Source of the DNA: Nitrospira sp. UBA6493
GTDB taxonomy: Bacteria > Nitrospirota > Nitrospiria > Nitrospirales > Nitrospiraceae
Length of the DNA: 64,000 nt
Assembly: GCA_002435325.1 (NCBI GenBank)
Contig: DJMJ01000041.1
Span: 8,445 to 72,444, forward strand
Direction: 5' to 3'
This document shows positions 41,338 through 49,361 of the stretch, piece after piece; position 1 is the stretch's first letter, and each line of letters opens with the position of its first letter. The notes beneath the pieces are model-generated. The model was given only the letters and a program-made list of their open reading frames with translations, was not told the origin of the DNA and searched no databases. Position numbers and translations under genes: made by a program.

Positions 41338-42888
41338 ATGATGAAAATTGTCACCGCCGCACAAATGCAGGCCCTTGATCATCGGACCATCAAGGAAGCC
41401 GGCGTGCCCGGCACCACATTGATGGAACGGGCCGGAGCCGGCGTCGTGGCCTGCCTCGAACAACAACTGGGCTCGTTGCGCGGCAAGACCATCACGATCC
41501 TCTGCGGGAAGGGCAACAACGGCGGCGACGGATTCGTCGTGGCCCGGCTGCTTCATCAACAACGGGCGAAAGTCCGCGTGCTCGCGCTGGCTCCACTGCC
41601 AGAGCTCAGCCGCGATGCCGCCACCATGCACCGGCAGCTCGCGCGCGCCGCCGGGAAGACGGTGATCAAACCGTTTACCTCAGCAAGTCTCGTCCAGACC
41701 CTCCTTCATGACAGCGACGTGGTCATCGACGCCTTGCTGGGCACCGGCCTCTCTTCTGACGTGACCGGCCGTTACGGTGATGCCATCGACAGCATCAATC
41801 AGGCCCATCGCCTGACCGTCGGCATTGATCTGCCTTCTGGCATTCATGCGGACACCGGTGCGGTATTGGGACGAGCGGTGATGGCCGACTTGACAGTGAC
41901 GTTCGGCTTGCCGAAGCTAGGCCTGTTCCAAAACGAGGGTATCGACCATGCCGGCCACGTGGAGATCATCGATATCGGCATTCCCCCGGCTTATGTCGAT
42001 GCCATGGACAGCCGGATCAACGTCATGACCGCCCCGTTTGTCCGATCCGTCCTCCCCACGCGCCGGCTCTCCAGCCATAAAGGGACTTTCGGCCATGCGG
42101 GCATCATCGCCGGCTCCATCGGGAAAACCGGCGCCGCTGCCATGGCAGCAAAAGCCGCTCTCCGAGTGGGAGCCGGACTGGTCACAGTAGCCATCCCGGC
42201 AAGCGTGAACGATGTCTTGGAAGCGAAACTGCTCGAAGCCATGACGATGCCGATGCCGGACACCAAGGCCCATACTTTTTCGCGCACCGCACTTGATCGC
42301 CTAAAGGCCTTTATCACCGCGCGGACCGCCGTCGCCATCGGACCAGGGCTCTCGACCCATCCCGAAACCGTGGAACTGATCCAGGCCCTCATTAAGCAGC
42401 TCGACCGGCCTGCCGTGCTTGATGCCGATGCGCTAAACGCCCTCGCCGGACGGGCCACACGCTTGACGGAATGCAAGATTCCGCCCATTCTCACCCCGCA
42501 TCCTGGCGAGATGGCCCGATTGGAAACGGATGCCACGGTCCAATCCGTCAATGCCGATCGTATTGGCACAGCCACACGCTTTGCGCGGGAGCGCGGCGTC
42601 TATCTTGTTCTCAAAGGCGCCAGAACCGTCATCGCCAGACCGGACGGCCTGATCGCGATCTGCCCGACCGGCAATCCGGGCATGGCCACCGCAGGAACTG
42701 GCGATGTGCTGACCGGCATGATGGCAGGCTTGCTCGCACAAGGCCTGACTTCGTGGGACGCGGCTTGCGCCGCGACCTACCTGCATAGCCTTGCCGGCGA
42801 CTTCGCCGCCTCGGTCAATGGACAAGCCGGCATGATTGCCGGAGATGTGATCGAACAGATTCCCCATGCGCTCAACACCCTTGGTTGA
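41338..42888 (+). CDS. nnrDE: Bifunctional NAD(P)H-hydrate epimerase / ADP-dependent dehydratase
   Basis: A 516-residue repair enzyme. The frame is open from 41239, but the ATG at 41338 (or 41341) gives the normal start MKIVTAAQMQALD. The N-terminal YjeF-N epimerase domain has ILCGKGNNGGDGFVVARLL (about residue 56); the C-terminal ribokinase-like dehydratase domain has ILTPHPGEMARLE and the nucleotide loop TAGTGDVLTGMMAGLL near residue 460. It reverses hydration damage of NADH and NADPH. It is followed by tsaE after 9 bp. Confidence 0.95.
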   Translation: MMKIVTAAQMQALDHRTIKEAGVPGTTLMERAGAGVVACLEQQLGSLRGKTITILCGKGNNGGDGFVVARLLHQQRAKVRVLALAPLPELSRDAATMHRQLARAAGKTVIKPFTSASLVQTLLHDSDVVIDALLGTGLSSDVTGRYGDAIDSINQAHRLTVGIDLPSGIHADTGAVLGRAVMADLTVTFGLPKLGLFQNEGIDHAGHVEIIDIGIPPAYVDAMDSRINVMTAPFVRSVLPTRRLSSHKGTFGHAGIIAGSIGKTGAAAMAAKAALRVGAGLVTVAIPASVNDVLEAKLLEAMTMPMPDTKAHTFSRTALDRLKAFITARTAVAIGPGLSTHPETVELIQALIKQLDRPAVLDADALNALAGRATRLTECKIPPILTPHPGEMARLETDATVQSVNADRIGTATRFARERGVYLVLKGARTVIARPDGLIAICPTGNPGMATAGTGDVLTGMMAGLLAQGLTSWDAACAATYLHSLAGDFAASVNGQAGMIAGDVIEQIPHALNTLG

Positions 42889-42897
42889 CCTAGCCCC

Positions 42898-43497
42898 ATG
42901 TCGCTCAGTAGAACAAAGAAGACCCGCGCGCCACAGTCCACCCCTCGTGCGTCGGCATCAGAGTGGACGCTCACGTTCTCCTCTCGGGCCGCCACAGAGG
43001 CCTTTGGTCAGGCGATAGGACGCGCCTTGACCGGCGGCGAAACCTTGGCCCTCTCCGGTGAATTGGGCGCCGGCAAGACCGCATTGGTACGAGGCATTGC
43101 CATCGGAATCGGGGCATCGCCACACGCGGTAAGCAGCCCGACCTTTGTCCTGATCCATGAGTATCAAGGGCGGCTGCCCTTAGTGCACGTGGATCTCTAC
43201 CGGCTTCGCTCCGACGCCGACGCCGAATCCACGGGTTTACGCGAGTATTTTCAGGGGCACCACGTGATAGCCATCGAATGGGCCGATAAGTTTCCGGCCT
43301 TACTCCCAGCAGACCGGCTCGACATCGTGCTCTGCCATGCCAGTCCGACGACGAGAACGGCCCACCTCGCCGCGCAGGGGCCTCAATCCGCACAACTCCT
43401 GGCGAAGCTTCGCCGCGGCCGTCGCCGATCATCTCCGGTGCCGTCGAGACATACCGCAAACGTACCCAGTACATCAGGGAGGCGCCGTCAGCCATGA
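42898..43497 (+). CDS. tsaE: tRNA threonylcarbamoyladenosine ATPase TsaE
   Basis: A 199-residue protein. The P-loop is LSGELGAGKTALVRGIA (about residue 52), followed by SSPTFVLIHEY, VHVDLYRL and VIAIEWADK, all family hallmarks. TsaE is the ATPase of the t6A37 modification complex with TsaB, TsaC and TsaD; none of these is in the window. It carries an unusual N-terminal extension of about 20 residues and a basic Ser/Arg-rich tail of about 35 residues that overlaps the start of the next gene by 4 bp. Confidence 0.94.
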   Translation: MSLSRTKKTRAPQSTPRASASEWTLTFSSRAATEAFGQAIGRALTGGETLALSGELGAGKTALVRGIAIGIGASPHAVSSPTFVLIHEYQGRLPLVHVDLYRLRSDADAESTGLREYFQGHHVIAIEWADKFPALLPADRLDIVLCHASPTTRTAHLAAQGPQSAQLLAKLRRGRRRSSPVPSRHTANVPSTSGRRRQP

Positions 43498-43838
43498 TTC
43501 GATTGATCCTCGTCGGCATCCTCTTGCTCCTCTCGCTGGCATTTTTTCTTCAAAATCAAGAACAGGAAGTGACGCTCCGGTACTTCTTCGGATTGATGGA
43601 AGCCTCGACCCCTATCTACAAACCGATCCTGACCGCCTTCGCGATGGGCCTGCTTGTATCCGGTATCCTCTTATTTCCCCCCTGGGTAAGGGGGCGGATC
43701 GAGTTGCGACGGAAAACAAAAGCGCTCCAGGAACTGGAAGTCGATCTCGAACGGGCCCGCCAATCACTCGAGAAACTGACCGGCCGATCAACCGCTTCCC
43801 CCTCGCCCACACCGGCACAGGACCTCGTCGATGAGTGA
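43494..43838 (+). CDS. LapA-domain (DUF1049) membrane protein
   Basis: A 114-residue protein with two membrane segments (about 3-20 and 42-62) and a C-terminal coiled coil (RRKTKALQELEVDLERARQS). The N-terminal FFLQNQEQEVTLRYFFG is the DUF1049/LapA signature. In E. coli LapA works with LapB in control of LPS synthesis; no LapB-like TPR protein is adjacent, so that role is not assumed. Overlaps of 4 and 8 bp with tsaE and mutS indicate coupling. Confidence 0.85.
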   Translation: MIRLILVGILLLLSLAFFLQNQEQEVTLRYFFGLMEASTPIYKPILTAFAMGLLVSGILLFPPWVRGRIELRRKTKALQELEVDLERARQSLEKLTGRSTASPSPTPAQDLVDE

Positions 43839-46470
43839 TCATGATGCCAGCCCGCTCATGCGGCAATACCGTGAAATCAAGCGCGGATACCCGCAAGCCA
43901 TCCTGTTTTTCCGCGTGGGCGACTTTTACGAGATGTTTTATCAAGACGCGCAGGAAGCTTCGCGCCTCCTCTCCATCGCCCTCACCTCCCGCGACAAGCA
44001 TAGCCCGGAGCCGGTGCCCCTGTGCGGCGTCCCCTACCATGCCGCCACCGGCTATATCGCGAAATTACTGAAGGCCGGCCGCACCGTTGCGTTGTGCGAG
44101 CAGGTCGAAGATCCGAAATTGGCCAAGGGATTGGTGCGGCGGGAAGTTGTCAGGCTCTACACGCCAGGCACCCTCGTTGAGACGGAATTTCTCTCGCCGA
44201 CTTTGTCGAACTTCCTGGCCGCTGTGTTTGCGGGAACGGCCGCCAGACAACAGCCGGTAATCGGCCTCGCGATGCTCGAAGTGTCCACGGGGGAATTTGT
44301 GATCACGGAATTCCACGGCGAGCGCGCCGCCTCGCAAGTACTGGACGAATTGGCCCGGGTGGATCCGCGAGAGATTCTCTTCAGCAGTTCACCGGAACGA
44401 CAACATCAGCCATGGCTCGACCAGATTCGCAATGCCCGGCTCTGTGAACGGCCGGTCGCCTCGTTTGACCAGCAACAGGCCGTACGTCTGCTCCAAAACC
44501 AATTTCAAGTCCACTCGCTGGACGCATTCGGCTGCCACGGCCTAACGGCGGGCATCAGCGCGGCTGGCGCCGTGCTGGACTATTTTCGAGAAACGCAGCC
44601 AACGGCCCCGCTCGGCCATCTTCAGCGCCCGCGCGTGCGCCGCACAGCGGACGCAATGCACCTGGACAGCGTCACGATTCGCAATCTCGAACTCCTCAAG
44701 CCCATGGGCACCTTTGACGAAGGACAGGGCAATAAACCGGCGACTCTCTTGTCGGTACTCGACCGGACGGTCACCTCAATGGGCAGCCGGCTACTGCGTC
44801 AATGGCTCGTTCGACCATTGATTCAAGGCGATGCCATTCGCGCCAGGCTGGACGCGGTCGAAGAACTCAAGAACAGCATGCAAATACGCGTCGCCTTGCG
44901 GTCGGCACTGCGGGAGGTCCAGGATATCTCCCGCCTCAGCGGGCGAATGGTCCTCGGTGTGGCAGGCCCAAGAGAAGTGCTGGCGCTGAAACAATCGCTC
45001 GCCTCCCTTCCTGAAATTGCCGTGCAATTGCATGCGCTCACAACCCCAATGCTGGTCGAGGCCCGTTCATCCTGGGACGACGGGCGGGATCTCTACGACC
45101 TGATCGATCAGGCCATCCAATCGGAGGCGCCCCTCTCTGTGCGGGACGGCGGCGTCATTCGCGAAGGTCATCATCCGGAAGTAGACGAACTCCGGAAAGC
45201 CACCAAGGAAGGCAAGAACTGGATCGCCGCGCTGGAAACGAAGGAACGTGAACGGACCGGCATCGAATCATTGAAAGTCCGCTACAATCAGGTGTTCGGG
45301 TACTACATTGAAATTACCAAGGCGAACCTGGCCCGCGTGCCGGCCGACTTTATCCGCAAACAAACACTGGTCAACGCCGAGCGGTTCATGACACCGGAGT
45401 TGAAGGAATTAGAAGAACGGGTGACCGGCGCCGAAGTGAAACTCCTGGCACTGGAACAGGACCTGTTTACTCAGCTGCGAGCACGGCTGGCGCAGGAAGC
45501 CAACCGGCTCCAAGACATGGCCGGCAAGCTATCCCTGATCGACGTGCTCGCGAGCCTCGCCGAAACCGCCGCGCTCAATCAGTATACGAAACCAGTCATC
45601 GACGATGGCGGCGCAATCGACATTCGCGGAGGCCGCCATCCTGTTGTCGAGCGGTTGAACGACGACATGGCCTTTGTTCCCAACGATACGCAGTTAAATT
45701 TGGAATCGCACCGGCTCCTGATCCTCACCGGACCGAACATGGCGGGCAAGAGCACATTCCTCCGCCAGGTCGCCTTGATCGTGCTGCTCGCTCAGATCGG
45801 CAGTTTCGTTCCCGCGGCAGAAGCCAGGATCGGCATTGTGGACCGCATCTTCACCAGGGTTGGAGCCTCGGACAATCTGGCCAGTGGCCATAGCACCTTC
45901 ATGGTCGAAATGGTGGAGACCGCTACCATTCTCCATAGCGCCACTGTGCGCAGTCTGATTCTTCTGGATGAAATCGGGCGGGGAACCAGTACGTATGATG
46001 GCCTCAGCATCGCCTGGGCGGTCGCGGAGTACATTCACGACCGCACCCATCTCGGCGCGCGCACCCTCTTCGCCACGCATTACCACGAAATGACGCAGCT
46101 GGAACAGCAGCGGGAAGGCATTAAAAATTACCGCGTGGACGTCCGTGAAATGGACGGCGAAGTCGTGTTTCTCAGAAAAATTGTGGCCGGGGGGGCCGAC
46201 CGCAGCTACGGAATCCACGTTGCCAAACTGGCAGGCCTGCCGAAGTCGGTCATAGGCCGAGCACAGGATGTGCTCGCGCAGCTTGAACGACCTGAAACGA
46301 CGACAATTCAGCAAGCCAAGTCAACCCAGTCCAATCAGCCACCACTTCCGGCGCCGCACGCCATCGTGGAAGAAGTCCGGCAGATCGATCTCTTCTCCAT
46401 AACACCCCTGGATGCCCTGAATCGCCTCGCCGAACTCCAGCGCATGGTTCAGCCGCCTTCCAAGGCATAA
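43831..46470 (+). CDS. mutS: DNA mismatch repair protein MutS
   Basis: An 879-residue mismatch recognition ATPase of the normal MutS1 length. The mismatch-reading F-x-E is VGDFYEMF (Phe32, Glu34). The connector, lever and clamp domains follow. The ATPase has Walker A TGPNMAGKSTFLRQ (about residue 633), the signature DNLASGHSTFMVEM, Walker B LILLDEIGRGTSTYDG and FATHYHEM. The C-terminal tail (EEVRQIDLFSITPLDALNRL) matches the tetramerisation/beta-clamp region. It is the last gene of the pdxJ operon; mutL is not in the window. Confidence 0.98.
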   Translation: MSDHDASPLMRQYREIKRGYPQAILFFRVGDFYEMFYQDAQEASRLLSIALTSRDKHSPEPVPLCGVPYHAATGYIAKLLKAGRTVALCEQVEDPKLAKGLVRREVVRLYTPGTLVETEFLSPTLSNFLAAVFAGTAARQQPVIGLAMLEVSTGEFVITEFHGERAASQVLDELARVDPREILFSSSPERQHQPWLDQIRNARLCERPVASFDQQQAVRLLQNQFQVHSLDAFGCHGLTAGISAAGAVLDYFRETQPTAPLGHLQRPRVRRTADAMHLDSVTIRNLELLKPMGTFDEGQGNKPATLLSVLDRTVTSMGSRLLRQWLVRPLIQGDAIRARLDAVEELKNSMQIRVALRSALREVQDISRLSGRMVLGVAGPREVLALKQSLASLPEIAVQLHALTTPMLVEARSSWDDGRDLYDLIDQAIQSEAPLSVRDGGVIREGHHPEVDELRKATKEGKNWIAALETKERERTGIESLKVRYNQVFGYYIEITKANLARVPADFIRKQTLVNAERFMTPELKELEERVTGAEVKLLALEQDLFTQLRARLAQEANRLQDMAGKLSLIDVLASLAETAALNQYTKPVIDDGGAIDIRGGRHPVVERLNDDMAFVPNDTQLNLESHRLLILTGPNMAGKSTFLRQVALIVLLAQIGSFVPAAEARIGIVDRIFTRVGASDNLASGHSTFMVEMVETATILHSATVRSLILLDEIGRGTSTYDGLSIAWAVAEYIHDRTHLGARTLFATHYHEMTQLEQQREGIKNYRVDVREMDGEVVFLRKIVAGGADRSYGIHVAKLAGLPKSVIGRAQDVLAQLERPETTTIQQAKSTQSNQPPLPAPHAIVEEVRQIDLFSITPLDALNRLAELQRMVQPPSKA

Positions 46471-46495
46471 CAACCACAGGCTCCTCAACCAAATA

Positions 46496-46530
46496 AAAAG
46501 GGCGGCCACCCGTATGGAGTGGCCGCCCTT
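46496..46530 (-). terminator. Rho-independent terminator for the exported-protein pair
   Basis: A perfect 12-bp stem (46498-46509 with 46519-46530, GGGCGGCCAC core) around a 9-base loop. On the minus strand it is followed by TTTTTATTT, so it ends the 47769-46552 transcript 22 bp after the stop. It may also stop mutS transcripts, although no T-run follows on the plus strand. Confidence 0.8.
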
Positions 46531-46551
46531 CCTACTAAAAACCGAATCGAA

Positions 46552-47208
46552 TTAGTGGCCCGCGTTATACGCAGCGGTATTAGGGATCAACCCACCGATG
46601 GTTTTCCCACCAGGAGCCATCACATCATACTGTTGCCCAAGCTTGTCCGCACCTTTAGGAGCTGAAGCCAACTGGGACTTCGCAGCAGAACAAGCTGAAT
46701 CAAGATCGCTCTTCCCCTCACACTCCTTAAGACGGAGGGCAGTGATGCTGCGGGGATGGCCAGCAACTCCCGCAATCTCTGTGAGCTTCTTCACAGAAGA
46801 GATCACGCGATGATTCTGCTCGGTTTCAGTCGCCACAAACTCGATCAAGTCTGTGGTGCTGCCCGGAGGAACTTCCTTGGCTGCGGCAGGTCCGGAATGC
46901 GGACGACCCAGCTTCTTCAATTCTTCCCAAGCAGCCTTGTCAGCATAGAACTTGAGGTTCTTGCCTGGGTGAACCTTCTGCCACCACAAACCGCTCTCGG
47001 CGTTGCCGCCGAACACCGCCACATTAATCCAGACCGCTTCATCATACGGATCCAACACGATCACCCGACCGGTAATCGTGGTGGGCTTGCTCATATCTCC
47101 CCACTCAAACCGCTCCTGAAATGCTTCGATGGCCAATGCGGTGGAAGCCATGCCGACTACCAGCGCAACGGCTGCCAAAATGGCTCCGCCTTGCTTCTGA
47201 AGCTTCAT
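46552..47208 (-). CDS. Exported protein of unknown function (second of pair)
   Basis: A 218-residue protein. The ATG at 47208 is chosen because GGAGGA lies upstream and a signal peptide follows (MKLQKQGGAILAAVALVVGM, cleavage after ALA). The mature part contains a hydrophilic beta region (TTITGRVIVLDPYDEAVWIN), WWQKVHPGKNLKFYADKAAW and a Cys pair in KECEGKSDLDSACSA. Repeated aromatic residues and no transmembrane helix suggest a soluble periplasmic protein. I recognise no family. It is 51 bp after a second exported protein and ends at a strong terminator, so it appears well expressed. Confidence 0.8.
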   Translation of the reverse strand: MKLQKQGGAILAAVALVVGMASTALAIEAFQERFEWGDMSKPTTITGRVIVLDPYDEAVWINVAVFGGNAESGLWWQKVHPGKNLKFYADKAAWEELKKLGRPHSGPAAAKEVPPGSTTDLIEFVATETEQNHRVISSVKKLTEIAGVAGHPRSITALRLKECEGKSDLDSACSAAKSQLASAPKGADKLGQQYDVMAPGGKTIGGLIPNTAAYNAGH

Positions 47209-47259
47209 AATCGAATCCTCCTTCAACAACATGAAAGAATGATAGCCTAATGATATCGA

Positions 47260-47769
47260 TTACTTGAGGACCTTAAAACCGGTAATCGTCCGGCCATCCA
47301 AGGTCACTTCCATGGCCACCAGTTCCTGCGAGGCCTTAATAATCTGGTCCATCAACGCTTTGTCCTTCACGGCCAAACGCACCGTGGTCGCAGCATGGTA
47401 CCAGCCAGCATAGGCATTGTTCTTATCAGTGCCACCAACAAAACCCCAGGCACAGCATGTCACCAAAGGATCCGGCGGCTTCACATCCAGCATTGTCGAT
47501 GAACGACCGGCTGGAGTTCCGGAAGCAGGATCACCAGTATTCCAATATTGGATACCGAACAAGAGCTCTCCATCTGGATTATCAGCCCACTGCGACCAGA
47601 CACGGCCCTGAAGTGTCTTGGCGGCTTCGCCCTTCAAGGCTTTGCCCCCAACCACATCGGTGGCAACTCCACCAGCACCAGGAGCATCGGCGGCTACGGC
47701 AAATTCGGCCGCTAGCAAGCCGAAAACCGAAAACACTGCGACGGCGGCTAGAACTACGACCCTCTTCAT
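47260..47769 (-). CDS. Exported protein of unknown function (first of pair)
   Basis: A 169-residue protein. GAAGGAGGGA precedes the ATG at 47769, and the signal peptide (MKRVVVLAAVAVFSVFGLLA, cleavage after AVA) is clear; longer in-frame starts lack such a site. The mature region has TLQGRVWSQWADNPDGELLF, DPLVTCCAWGFVGG with adjacent cysteines, and an ITGFKVL end. The adjacent Cys pair could form a disulfide or bind a metal. No family recognised. A near-consensus promoter lies 180 bp upstream. The gene leads a two-gene unit with the exported protein at 46552. Confidence 0.8.
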   Translation of the reverse strand: MKRVVVLAAVAVFSVFGLLAAEFAVAADAPGAGGVATDVVGGKALKGEAAKTLQGRVWSQWADNPDGELLFGIQYWNTGDPASGTPAGRSSTMLDVKPPDPLVTCCAWGFVGGTDKNNAYAGWYHAATTVRLAVKDKALMDQIIKASQELVAMEVTLDGRTITGFKVLK

Positions 47770-48102
47770 ACCTAGTCCCTCCTTCATAAAGATGAAACTC
47801 ATAACCTCTGAACCTTTACTGTGATGACTGTAAATTCCGCACAACCGAATAAACCTTTATCCTGCTCACGAGAAAGTGTCCGGCTACCCCCTTTCAGCTT
47901 TCTCCTTCGCAGTTGCTGTTCAATCTAATTGGAGCATCACGAAAACGTGGCAATGTTACTGAATCAGCGTATGAGAGTCAAGGGCTTATCCGCTCAAGAT
48001 TAAAATTTGCAATCCACAGAAATAACTCAATAAATACAATTGTGTATATTGGATAATACGATTCAGCTTGGTTAAATAATCACATGTCCCATTAAAAAAT
48101 TC
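47770..48102. other. AT-rich 333-bp intergenic region with promoter
   Basis: No gene is seen. The part from about 47990 to 48100 is distinctly AT-rich compared with the rest of the window. The region holds the promoter of the exported-protein pair at 47953-47981 and a leader of about 177 bases; a T-run follows the M16 peptidase stop on the minus strand, but its hairpin is weak. Confidence 0.6.
47953..47981 (-). promoter_or_regulatory. Sigma-70 promoter of the exported-protein pair
   Basis: On the minus strand TTGACT (47976-47981) and TAACAT (47953-47958) are exactly 17 bp apart. The predicted start near 47946 leaves a long leader of about 177 bases before the first ATG. Confidence 0.6.
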
Positions 48103-49356
48103 TCATCTCGCAAGCCGAAGCTGCCTCTGAGAGAGAGGCCCTAAGCCGGTTATAGCGAGCCAATTTTCGTTGAATAACTCTTCCGCCACTCGACTCACCT
48201 GCCTCATTGTTACTGCATCTATTTCGTCGATCATTTGATCCAATGAGGTATGCACACCCTTGATCATTTCGTCCTTGGCCAGTTTATTCATGCGGCTATG
48301 CGAACTCTCCAAGCTCAGCATGAGACTCCCCTTCATCTGATCCTTCGTCCGGCGCAACTCGTCCCGTGTAATTCCTTTTTTCGCCATACTCCGGACTTCC
48401 CGGCGAATTAGGTCGACTACCCGTTCAACTTCTTTCTGCCTGGTTCCTGCGTACACAGTCACCGTCCCGCCATCGGAATAGCTGGAAAGATACGAATAGA
48501 TGGAGTAGGCCAAACCACGCTTTTCCCTGACTTCCTGAAAAAGGCGTGAACTCACGCTGCCGCCCAAAATGCTATTCAACACATAGAGGGCATACCGGTC
48601 TTTATGGCCGGCAGATATCCCTTTCAGCCCGATGCAAAGATGCACCTGCTCTAACTGCTTCCGCTGCAACGCTACACCACCGTGGATCTCCGGTGCCTGC
48701 CGCACGGGCGCGGCTAGCTTCTCTGACCGTCTGCAGCGATCGAATTCTCGCACGATGATCTGTTCCAATCGACGCTGGTCAAAACTTCCCGCAACCGCAA
48801 TCACCACATCCTGCGGACGATAATGCATGCTCATGTACTCGAGAAGATCTTCCCGCCGCACATTCCCGATAACCGCCTCCTTGCCCAAAATCGGCCTGCC
48901 GAGTGGATGCGGGCCCATCACTTGGCTGGTATGCAGATCCTGGACGAGATCTTCCGGATCGTCCTGCACCATCCGGATCTCTTCAATTACGACTTGCTTT
49001 TCTTTTTCAATTTCCTTCGGGCTGAAACGCGAGTGGTGGAAGAGATCGGAGAGCAGCGCCAGTGCTTGCGAGAGATGCTGATCGAGCACTTTGACGTAGA
49101 ACGTCGTCGTCTCACGCGTGGTAAAGGCGTTCAACTCTCCGCCCAACGCATCGATCTCGCGGGAGATATCCGTGGCCGACCGGCTGGTCGTACCCTTAAA
49201 AAACATATGTTCAATGAAGTGTGAGTACCCGGCTTGTGCGGGTTGTTCGTCGCGGGATCCGGCATTCACCCAAAGGCCAACCGTGACGGACTTGAGAGTC
49301 GGGATCCGCTCGCTGACCAAGCGGATCCCGTTATCCAGAATGAGCTTGCGATACAA
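48103..49356 (-). CDS. M16-family zinc peptidase (processing-peptidase type)
   Basis: A 417-residue inverzincin. The zinc motif is HFIEHMFFKGT (HxxEH, about residue 48), with the third ligand in the following glutamate-rich helix (RETTTFYV region). The C-terminal half keeps REKRGLAYSIYSYLSSY, the Arg/Tyr pair that binds the peptide backbone, so this single chain probably forms active homodimers like PqqL/YmxG-type enzymes. It follows pnp by 5 bp, a classic arrangement. It may process short peptides or signal-peptide remnants; the substrate is unknown. Confidence 0.92.
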   Translation of the reverse strand: MYRKLILDNGIRLVSERIPTLKSVTVGLWVNAGSRDEQPAQAGYSHFIEHMFFKGTTSRSATDISREIDALGGELNAFTTRETTTFYVKVLDQHLSQALALLSDLFHHSRFSPKEIEKEKQVVIEEIRMVQDDPEDLVQDLHTSQVMGPHPLGRPILGKEAVIGNVRREDLLEYMSMHYRPQDVVIAVAGSFDQRRLEQIIVREFDRCRRSEKLAAPVRQAPEIHGGVALQRKQLEQVHLCIGLKGISAGHKDRYALYVLNSILGGSVSSRLFQEVREKRGLAYSIYSYLSSYSDGGTVTVYAGTRQKEVERVVDLIRREVRSMAKKGITRDELRRTKDQMKGSLMLSLESSHSRMNKLAKDEMIKGVHTSLDQMIDEIDAVTMRQVSRVAEELFNENWLAITGLGPLSQRQLRLAR

Positions 49357-49361
49357 GAGCG

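Noticed and set aside
48000..48102. The AT-rich patch as a replication origin or foreign DNA
   Set aside because: It is only about 110 bp, has no DnaA-box cluster or mobile gene, and is explained by a promoter-bearing intergenic region.
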